Origin: Ciona savignyi
Lineage: Eukaryota > Chordata > Ascidiacea > Phlebobranchia > Cionidae
DNA length: 64,000 bases
Assembly (NCBI GenBank): GCA_000149265.1
Contig: CH002367.1
Coordinates: 753,587 to 817,586 of the forward strand
Reading direction: 5' to 3'
Part shown: positions 46,240-58,200 of the stretch, one piece after another
Layout: every line of letters begins with the position of its first letter
Position numbering within the stretch: the stretch's first letter is position 1
Notes under the pieces: model-generated
What the model saw: the letters and a program-made list of their open reading frames with translations, nothing else
What the model was told of the DNA's origin: nothing
Databases searched by the model: none
Position numbers and translations under genes: made by a program

Positions 46240-49200
46240 ATGGTGAGCCAACCTATTACAGCAATCATCGTATTTATTTTGTGCAATTTGCAACAAGCTA
46301 AGAGCCAAAGTAAGTGATGCTGGAAAATTAATCGACGAAATTTGTGTTTTTTATTCACCATGGAACTGTAATTGTTTAAGGTTTTGTCTACAATGGAAGT
46401 CAGATAACCGTTGTCACAACAAGAAAAACATTTGATGCAGCTCGAACACACTGCCAATCATTACTCGGTGATTTGGTTATTATCAGAGATAGTCAGTTGC
46501 AGAATGCAATTAAACCTCTCTTGGATTCATCAATTGATTGGAATTCGTGGGTCGGAGGACCGTGGCACGTCGGTTACTGGATCGGTGGTTCGCGAGCATC
46601 AGGTAAACGCGATTTGACCTTGGCAGTTTCCGTTGTTAAAATAAGAATAATTTGAAAAATTCTTACCTTTTCATTTTGTTTCTATTACTTAATGCTGTTG
46701 CCTTTGTTTCCAGGAGAAACCGAGTGGAGTTGGTGGGATGGAACACGATTACCTCCGGCAGGATCCACTGATACTTACCAACACTGGGTTGGTATTGAAC
46801 CGAATCTCTCTGGTTCACAAAAAGCTTGTGTGGCGTTGACTCCGTACGAATCTATCCACCCTTATTCGAACATCAAAGGTGGTTGGGTGGATGACATCTG
46901 CACCTTTATGAAGTATTTCATTTGCCAAAGAGGTACACAGTGTCATTTTAAACTATGCTTGCTGTAGAAAAAACTAAATTATATCTCATGCGAGCTCTGG
47001 ATTATAATCGTTTATATATTCAACTAACAGATCTATGTTCGCCTACGATTTGCCAAAATAGAGGGACGTGTAACAGATTACCACTGAACTACAGCTGCTC
47101 CTGTTTGCCTGGCTACAGTGGACGAAACTGTGAAACAGGTGTTTACAATATATGGACGATGACTTTTTTAGAACTAGAATGTTATTTTTAGTGCAACATC
47201 TAGAAATACAAAATAACATTTAAGCCGATCCAAAACCGATAGTACAACTCAAATTGTTCCTCTGACCCAAGAATAAACATGAGAATTTCATCCTACCCAC
47301 TTATCCTAATTGACTTTATACTTTTAACAGATCTATGTGTGGACACAACTTGTCAAAATGGTGGAACGTGTAACAGATTGCTGAACTACAGCTGCTCCTG
47401 CTTACCTGGTTACAGTGGACGAAACTGTGAAACAGGTATGTACAGTATATGAAAGATAACTTGTTTTAAAATCACAACTTTATTTAATTGCCACATTTCG
47501 ATATAAAAAATAACACGTAAGGCGAACTCCAATTCTTCTTCTGACCCGGGATAAACAATTATTTAGTGTCGTAAGCTCGCCAATCAGCTCTTGAGAATTA
47601 ACCAGCAATGCTCAGCAAACCTTCTATTGGGAGGCGTGTTCTATATTATGCAGTAATTAAGGATTGGCGAGCATGCAAGCAGAAACTAACCGCGCCTGAG
47701 TTATCGAACCAAGAATACGCTTTTTTAATATTCCCTTGTCCATAAAATACAAGTAAGGGTGAACGAAAAATTATTAAGGCACAATACTACCATAATCCAT
47801 TTGACAAAGTACGGTCTAAACATACCACTACACAAGGGTACGTAGTTAGTTGTGTAATTATTTAAAATGGCTGCCTAGAATGTAAATGCATGACTTCACC
47901 AGATCTGTGTTTGTCCACCACTTGCCATAATGGAGGGACGTGTAACAGACTACCAATGGACTACAGCTGCTCCTGTTTGCCTGGTTACAGTGGACGAAAC
48001 TGTGAAACAGGTATGTAGAGTATATAGACGATCACTTGTTTTAGAATCACAATTTGGTTTTAAGTGCCACATCCAGAGATAAAAACGATCATTTAAGCCT
48101 ATCCAAATTCAATGCTACAACTTCATTTATGTAACTAAATGGCTAACTGGCTGATGTGGTTGAATGATATTATATACACCATGATAAAAAGCAGCTTCTA
48201 CAATACATAAGAATTGTATCATACCAATTTAACCTAATTGACATCATTTCTTTAATAGATTTATGTCTGCCCCTACCCTGCCAAAACGGAGGGGCATGTT
48301 ACAGATTACCACTGAACTACAGCTGTTCCTGTTTGCTAGGTTATAGTGGACGTAACTGTGAAACAGGTGTGTACAGCATACGTTTTGTAAAGAAATCCAG
48401 CGTCTATTTTAAGTAGTCATAATAAATTAAACTGTCAAACAGGTGGACTATGGACGGACAATATACTATTAGTACATGCGTGGTGTGGTTACTACATTGC
48501 TATATTCAGTTATTATAAGATCCCCACGAACACATATTTCATTTACATTTTCTATAAATTAATGGACGTATACAATAAAAAATCTAAAATAAAGAATTAA
48601 AAAAATCAAATATACAATAGATCAGCAAATAATAAACCATTAACACATGAATAAATCAGCAAGTCTAATAAAAATTTATCGATTAAGAATGTTTAAACGA
48701 CCATAAATAGCACCGTCACTCCGTACCCACATTTTAGCCTTTTTTTGTAAGTCACCTTCCTTGTTAAGTTTGACTAAACGTGTGTTAAAAATTATGCCAT
48801 TTTTTCCATCTTTTGGAATATGTGTAATTTTTGGGGGTTTCTAAATAATTGATAATGTTACGGCTTTAGCACCTAAAAGAGTGAGGTCCCAGAACCTTGT
48901 TCTAACGGCCAATCGTGAGACCTTTCTGCCTTAGTCTACGAAGTACAAAACGCAATTACAATCAAGCGTTTTAATAAAATACAAAATATTACGAATAAAC
49001 TACAACAGCTGTTAACCAATTCGTTTGCGCTACTTAATAACACTCAGTGTACTCGATACGTTATACTCAATATCATAAAAAAACACAGCTTACTCAATAC
49101 GACACAATCAATAAAAACACAATTCGACTGTTGGGATGCACTAGCGAGAACTAACTTTTTAGAATCATTCGGAAAGGACAACAATAAAAGCGCGCAAACA

Positions 49201-52200
49201 AACAGTGCGAATAAATAATTATCCGTTCGTGCAGGTGGAAACGGCTAGAACGCCTGAAGAGGTGCAACTTACGAACACAGTAAATAAGGATTAGGGCAAA
49301 AGTGACACAACACAAGTGGAAAAGTTACAAAAATATAACCCATAAAACCAAAACAACAAAAAGGCCCAAACATCACATTAACCAATCCATTACAATAACA
49401 TTAACAAACTATTTAAAAAAGAGGTACAGACTGCCATTTCAAACTATGTTTGCTGTGGAAAATGCAACAATTTTATATCTTTTGCGAGCTTTTGGCTTAA
49501 AGTTTATATATTCGTTATATGGTAAATATAATGAATAAACTAAACTATATAAAACGCTATGAATGGTAAAGACTGTTGCAGCGCTCTAACTTTTAGACTG
49601 GTTATAACTAGGGTAAAAGAAGGGGTTAACAGAGGTTAGGTATTTATTAGGTTATCACGCAAGGTGCAGCCAGTCACAGCGCTGTATACAAGTGCATAGC
49701 TTCGGTAAGTAAGGTAAAAGGTTGAGAAAGCGGCAAAGCCAAGCGAGGCTTTACCAGAATGCTCTCTGATATTATAAAAATTAAACACAGTTTATATAAG
49801 ACACATAACAGGAAACACATGTTTGTACACGAGGCTTGGCAGGCGTTAAACAGAACTCGCGTGAAACAATTAATAGACTGACCTGCCAAAACAGGAAACT
49901 AATCGCAATTCCCCATGCACAAAATATGGAAACATGGCATGGCGACCTAATTGTTAAAATATACAAAAATACAATCATAAACGTGTGGGATTCCCACATT
50001 TTTTAGTGTCGTAAACACGTCATCCGGCTTATGAAGATTAACCTAACCCTTCTTAAGTGATCCTGCATAAGACTATTGCGATTTAATGGGAGATATATGT
50101 TGTCTTAAATTGTATATTAATTAGTGAATTTCAACCAAAAAAACTATTTGACTATACATAACTAACAGATCTATGTTCGCCTACCACTTGCCAAAATAGA
50201 GCGACGTGTAACAGATTGACACTGAACTACAGCTGCGCCTGTTTGCCTGGTTACAGTGGACGAAACTGTGAAACAGGTGTTTAAAATATAAAGACAATAA
50301 ATTTTGTTAGAACCATAATAATAATTTTAGTGCAACATTTAGAAATACAAAACTACATTCAAAACGATCCAAAACCGATGTTACAACTCCAATTGTCCAT
50401 CTAACTCTGGGATAAACATGATAATTTCATCTTTCCCATCTACCCTTATTGATATTATACCTTTACCAGATCTATGTTTGAACACAACTTGCCAAAATGG
50501 TGGAATGTGCAACAGATTACCGCTGAACTACAGCTGCTCCTGCTTACCTGGTTACAGTGGACGAAACTGCCGATCAGGTGTGTATAACAAACGTTTTTTT
50601 AAAGAGGACGGGTTTATGTTAAGCAACAATCAAGGTAAGATTTCGGGACTGCAAGCACATACTAATGGTTCCCCAAATAATCGAACCAAACATCAGTAGT
50701 CTTTAAATTTCCCTTATCTTTGCAATGCAAAGTGACCCTGTGTAAAATTATAAAGGATTCTTTTGGAATCAGCAGTTCCATTTACGTAGATGTGTGACCA
50801 ACTGAATTGATTTTGTAAATCACGAACTTTTACCTAAGCTTAAACGAACTTATAACGAGACATAGTATCAGCGACAAAGACAAAGGAAAAGTTAGTGTAA
50901 ACGAAAAATAAATCAGCCACCATACTAACACAATTCATCTGACGCAAGTGCGGTCAAATATAGCACTGCACAAGGGAGGAAGTTAGTTGCGTAATTAACT
51001 CGAGTGCGCCGCGCAGTATAACAATTTATATCATTAACAGATCTATGTTCGCCTACCACTTGCCAAAATAGAGGGATGTGTAACAGATTACCACTAAACT
51101 ACAGCTGCTCTTGTTTGCCAGGCTACATTGGAAGAAACTGTGAAACAGGTGTGTACAGTATTAGAAAAATAACTTGTTTTGAAATCACAACTTTATTTAA
51201 TTGCCACATTTCCAAAATAAAAAATGCATATAAGCCGATCCAAAGCCAATGTTATAACTTCATTCAACCATCCGACCCTGGAATAAATAGGCGAATCTTA
51301 ACCACTTACCCTAATTGACAATATATTTGTAACAGATCTATGTCAGTCCACTTCATGCCAAAATAGAGGGACGTGTAACAGATTACCACTAAACTACAGC
51401 TGCTCTTGTTTGCCTGGCTACAGTGGACGAAACTGTGAACTAGGTGTGTACAGCATACGTTTTTATAAAAAAGGCCAGGTCCGTTTTAATAACTCAGGGT
51501 AAATTAAATGCTTTAAAAACAAAATTGGTATAAAAATTTAAGGAAAAAAAGTTGGTATGTTATCGATATAATTATTTTTCTTGTCTAAACCTCCTTTTCA
51601 AATTTGATGAATGGCCCGTTGGGTTTTGGGACTCTTACATCTTGTCTGTTCAGCATAAACTTCTGACGTTTTTGTGCTATAGACTGGGTATTTCATACAA
51701 GAAATAATAATAGTGCGTTATACCTATTCTTATCACCTAAAATATTGTTTTCTATTTCAAGATTTTATCTAGCAATTCTTATGGTTTGCGTTTCGTGCCT
51801 GTCAAGCATTTGATGACACAACTGATGATAACAATATATGTATGTGACCCAAAATAGGAATGGACAATTGATCGTTTTCACGGCTTGGGAACAATGAAGT
51901 TGGAAATCAAGATGCTAGCTTCTTTCTTTTCTTTGATGCTTAATGTTGTATAACAATTACATACTTCCCACTTAATTGATATTTTACCTTCAACAGATCT
52001 ATGTGTAGACACAACTTGCCAAAATGGTGGAACGTGTAACAGATTACCACTGAACTACAGCTGCTCCTGCTTACCTGGTTACAGTGGACGAAACTGCCGA
52101 TCAGGTGTGTATAACAAACGTTTTTGTAAAAGAGGCCGGGTTTATTTTAAGCAACAATCAGGGTAGGATTTCGAGACTGCAAGCACATACTAATGGTTCC

Positions 52201-55200
52201 CCAAATAATCGATTCAAACATCAGTAGTCTTTAAATTTTCCTTATCTTTGCAATGCAAAGTGTCCCTGTGTAAAATTGTAAAGGATTCTTTTAAAATCAG
52301 CAGTTCCATTTACGTAGATGTGTGACCAACTGAATTGATTTTGTAAATCACGAACTTTTTTCTAAGCTTAAACCAATTTATAACGAGACATAGTATCAGC
52401 GACACAGACCAAGTTAGTGTGAACGAACAAATAAATATGCCACCATACTAACACAATTCATCTGACGCAAGTGCGGTCAAATATAGCACTGCACAAGGGA
52501 GGAAGTTAGTTGCGTAATTAACTCAAGTGCGCCGAGCAGTATAACAATGTATATCATTAACAGATCTTTGTTCGCCTACCATTTGTCAAAATAGAGGGAC
52601 GTGTAACAGATTACCGCTGAACTACAGCTGCTCCTGTTTGCCTGGTTACAATGGACGAAACTGTGAAACAGGTGTGTAGAGTATTAGCTAGATAACTTGT
52701 TTTAGAATCACAACTTTATTTAAATGCCACATTTCCAAAATAAAAAAAATGCATATAAGCCGATCCAAAGCCAATGTTACAACTTCATTCAACCATCCGA
52801 CCATGAAATAAATAGTCGAATTTTATCTTAACCACTTACCCTAATTGACAATATATTTGTAACAGATCTATGTCAGTCCACTCCATGCCAAAATGGAGGG
52901 ACGTGTAACAGATTACCACTGAACTACAGCTGCTCCTGTTCGCCTGGCTACTTTGGACGAAACTGTGAACTAGGTGTGTACAGCATACGTTTTTTATAAA
53001 AAAGGCCAGGTCCATTTTAATAACTCAGGATAAATTAAATGCAAAAAGGTAGACCATGGATGATGAATATATTATTAACATCTGCGTCGTTAGGTTATTT
53101 TTTCGTGGGTCATGGCAAGATATAGGGTCATTTTTGGCAAAAACAACTTTAAAAACAAAATTGGTATAAAAATTTAAGGAAAAAAAGTTGGTATGTTATC
53201 GATATAATTCTTTTTCTTGTCTAAACCTCCTTTTCAAATTTGATGAATGGCCCGTTGGTTTTGGGAATCTTACATCTTTTCTGTTCATCATAAACTTCTG
53301 AATTTTTTGTGCCATAGACTGGGTATTTCATACAAGAAATAATAATAGTGCGTTATACCTATACTTATCACCTAAAATATTGTTTTCTGTTTCAAGATTT
53401 TATCTAGCAATTTTTATGGTTTGCGTTTCGTGCCTGTCAAGCATTTGATGACAAAAACTGATGATAACAATATATGTATGTGACCCAAAATAGGAATGGA
53501 CAATTGATCGTTTTCACGGCTTGGGAACAATGAAGTTGGAAATCAAGATGCTAGCTTCTTTCTTTTCTTTGATGCTTAATGTTGTTGTACACAAGAGTTC
53601 ATACACAACAGAACACCACTTTTTCAGTTTTGTCAACTAACAAACTTAGTGTTACAGATTTCTGCACTCCAAATCCATGTGAAAATGGTGGCGGTTGTAG
53701 TAGGAGAGTGGGTGATTATAAATGTCTATGTGAGCCTGGGTTTGCTGGAAGAAATTGTAATCAAGGTAAGAACAGTTTGGTAAAATTATGTATATTTTAA
53801 AGTTGTTTGATGCAGAAAGAAAAACTAATTTATATCTTCTGCGAGTTATGGCCTATATTCGTTTATACATTTGTTTTATGATAAATATGTAAAACGATAT
53901 TGTTTTTTTGTGCTTTATTACTTATTTCACGCTTACAATATTTAGTTTATAAAATACTTACGGCGAGCTTGGCAACGCACGTAGTAAAATAATTGCGACC
54001 ACGTTTAATGCGTTGACATCCGGTATACTACATGAACATCGTGCAATAAGTAATCGAAAATAGGGCCTTCACAGACATAATACTACAGCTTGATTGGTAA
54101 AGACTTTCAAGGCATGCATTTATTTCTATCATTGTCCTTGTGTATATATAATAGTATATAACAATGTCGAAATGATAAAGCAAATATCCCACGGTCGAGC
54201 CATACACATGGTGAATNNNNNNNNNNNNNNNNNNNNNNNNNNNNNNNNNNNNNNNNNNNNNNNNNNNNNNNNNNNNNNNNNNNNNNNNNNNNNNNNNNNN
54301 NNNNNNNNNNNNNNNNTGGTCGGCAATACCGGAAATTGTTTCTATAGTGTCGTAAGCTCGTCATCCAGTTAGTGAGAATTAATCAAGCGTGCTCAGCGGA
54401 CCTTTTATGGAAAGGCGCGTTCTATATTATTAAGTAGTAGTTAGAAAGGGGGAAACCTGCAAGCATAAACTAACCGCGCCTGAATTACCGAATCAAGAAT
54501 CCGCCGTTTTAATATTCCCCTTGCCTTTACAATGCAAAGTGAACCTTTGTAAAATGGTAAAGAGCTTTTACAAATTGCAGTTCCGTATAGGTATATATAA
54601 AACCTATTAAAGTGATTTCTTGAATGTAAATCATGGAATACATTATAAGCTTAAACGAAATTATAACGAGACATACTAACAGCAACAAAACCATAAATTA
54701 CAAGTAAGGGTGAAAGAAAAATTATTAAGGCACAATACTAACATAATCCGTTCGACGAAAGTACAGTCTAAACATACCACTACACAAGGGTACGTAGTTA
54801 GTTGTGTAATTAATTCAAAATGGTCGCGCAGTATGACAATGCATGACTTCATCAGATCTATGTTTGCCCACCACCTGCCAAAATGGAGGGACGTGTAATA
54901 GATTACCAATGGACTACAGCTGCTCCTGTTTGCCTGGCTACAGCGGACGAAACTGTGAAACAGGTATGTAGAGTATATAGAACATTACTTGTTTTAGAAT
55001 CACAATTTGGTTTTAAGTGCCACATCCAGAGATAACAGCGAGCATTTAAGCCTATCCAAATTTAATGTTACAACTTTATGTATCTATCCGACATCGAAAA
55101 ACTGTTGGAATATGATAATTTCCACCCTCGACAAAGGCGGTTGCAACACAGCAATTGAATGTATCTGCTTGCGATCGCCAAACTATCGATTTACGAACGG

Positions 55201-58200
55201 ACAGTGTGACAAATTCGACAGCTGTGTTCTATTTATCTACGTCCAAACAATATATATTGTTCGTATTTTAAAATCACGCTTTGCATTTTTATCCTTATTA
55301 CGGATTATAATAAAAAATAGTATCCATAAGCAAACAGACAGACAGCTATTCAGGCAGCCATAAATAAACTAAATGGCTAACTTTCTGATGTGGTTGAATG
55401 ATAATATATAAACTAAGATGAAAAGCAGATTCTACAATGCATAAGAATTTTATTCTACCAATTTACCCTAATTGACATTATATCTTCAATAGATCTATGT
55501 CTGCCCCTACCTTGCCAAAATGGAGGGGCGTGCAACAGATTACCGCTGAACTACAGCTGCTCCTGTTTACCTGGTTACAGTGGACGAAACTGCCGATCAG
55601 GTTTGTATAACATACGTTTTGGTAAAAGGGGACGGGTTTATTTTAAGCAACAATCAGGGTAAGCTTTCGAGACTGCAAGCACATACTAATGGTTCCCCAA
55701 ATTATCGAACCAAACATCAGTAGTCTTTAAATTTCCCTTATCTTTGTAAAATAGTAAAGGATTCTTTTGGAATCAGCAGTTCCATTTACGTAGATGTGTG
55801 ACCAACTGAATTGATTTTGTAAATCACGAACTGTTACCTAAGCTTAAACGAATTTATAACGAGACAAAGTATCAGCGACAAAGACAAAGAAAAAGTTAGT
55901 GTAAACGAAAAATAAACTAGAGAGTGTCAACCACGTGTTTAACCACCACTATTTGTAAAACCAATGTTGCATGCCATATATTCATGCTACAGGGTCCCCA
56001 ACCACATTTTGTATATTATACACTATGTATATAGTTTTTTTTCTGCAAGCATAAACTTATGGGTCCCATAGTTATCAAACCAAACTTCTTCTCCATGTGT
56101 AGGTAAACAGAACAATCGTGATAGATTTACAAAGATTGCATCACAAATGTTTTAAATTAAAGCTTTTTTTTAAGTGATGTATTGAAATGAAGCTAAATTT
56201 TTAAAAAAGTTCGATTTAGTTTTTCATGGCTTCGGGGAATTCCCCATGGGCTTGGTAAAAAGGTTTCCGTTTTTACATATGTGGGTCATGTTAACTATCA
56301 ATTCTTAAAGTTTTAATTCAACTTGACGAATCCTTGTTGAAGATGTCAGTGCAATGTTGCATGCTTGTCACAATCATGAGTCAGGAACATATCTTCGTTT
56401 TTAAGGGAGTTACCCTAACTAAATGTTTTCTTTCTTTTAAGTGACACAGGGTGGCTAACGATCTAGCATTGTTCCGAAAAGCTATTTTTTTAAAAAATAA
56501 CCGTTTTGGATTTTGACATCTCCGGGGAATTGCCCTAAATTTACCACCCACAATTTTGCTGCTGCGTATCTAGACCATTTTGTCTAACAAAGCTTTATTA
56601 CTATTTTATTATTCCTTCTTGTAGATGTCGGAGCGTCATGTCATGCCCGTCACAATCATGATTTGAGAACAAAATCTTATTTTTAGGGTATTTCCCTAAA
56701 TATTTTTTATTTTTTCTAATTGTTAAATCAGTAGGTAATGCACTTACATCCCACCAAATCTTATTCAAATTGGAGCAGCCGTTTAAGCGCTATTCCACAA
56801 AAAGCTAAATTTTTCATAAAAAATACCGATTGGTTTTTAACCTCCCAGGTGAATTCCCCTTGATTTATCACCCAAAAGTTTGGTTTCTGCATATCTAGAC
56901 CATGTTGTCTAACAAATGGCTAAGTTTCATTACGATTCCATTATTTCTTTAGTTAATGTCGGGGCGACATGCCATGCCTGTCAAACCTTTAACGGAAAAA
57001 AAACGGACAAAAACAATATGTGTCCCAATTTTTTAATTGGGACCCATAATATGCCACCATACTAACACAATTCATCTGACGCAAGTGCGGTCAAATATAG
57101 CACTACACAAGGGAGGAAGTTAGTTGCGTAATTAACTCGAGTGCGCCGCGCAGTATAACAAATTATATCATTAACAGATCTATGTTCAAACACAACTTGC
57201 CAAAATGGAGGGACGTGCAACAGATTACCACTGAACTACAGCTGCTCCTGTTTACCTGGTTACAGTGGGCGAAACTGTGAACTAGGTGTGTACAGCATAC
57301 GTTTTTATAAAAAAGGCCAGGTCCGTTTTAATAACTCAGGGTAAATTAAATGCAAATAGGTAGACTATGGACGGTGAATATATTATTAACATCTGCGTTG
57401 TTAGGTTAATTTTTTCGTTGGCCATGGCAAGATTTATAGTCATTTTTGGCAAAAAAACTTTGCAACAAAATTGGGATAAAAATTTAAGGGATATAAGTTG
57501 GCATGTAATCGATATGATTATTCCTCTTGTCTAAACCTCCTTTTCAAACTTGGTGATTGGCTTGGTTTTTGGACTTTTACATCTTTTTTGTTCATCATAC
57601 AATTCTGAATTTGTTGTGGTTTCGACTGGGTATTTTATACAAACAATAATATTAGTGCATTATACTTATCTATTGTGTTTTTTCTACAACATAGGGCAAC
57701 AAAATAAGCTCAATAAATCTGAACTAAATTGAAACATCTTCACAAGCGCTCTTCTATAATGAAACCAATTATCCTATTGGATTTTGCTTTACACGACTCC
57801 ATGGAATTCCCCTAGACCTGTCACCTAAATAGTGTTTTCTGCTTCAAGGAATTGGAATGTTAGCTTCTTTCCTTTTTCTTTTATCAGAACACCGATTTTT
57901 TTTCGTCAATTTAAACTAACAAAGTTATTGTTTTAGATTTCTGCACTCCAAACCCATGTAAAAATGGTGGCGGTTGTAGTAGGAGAGTGGGCGATTATAG
58001 GTGTCTCTGTGAGCCTGGGTTTGCTGGAAGAAATTGCAACCAAGGTAAGAATAGCTTATTTAAATTATGTATATTTCAAGTTAAAGTAAATTGTGTACAA
58101 TCATAGGTGTCTATGTGAATCAGGGTTTAGTGGATAAAAATCTTAATCAAGATGGAATAAATTTCATTTATAGTTTTTATTTAAAATTTAATTGACATAA

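Noticed and set aside
49302-50000. Frames at 49.3-50.0 kb as extra exons of the lectin/EGF gene
   Set aside because: 49430-49505 resembles the donor side of the CTLD1 exon and its intron (a duplicated scrap), but no complete exon with cysteines is present.
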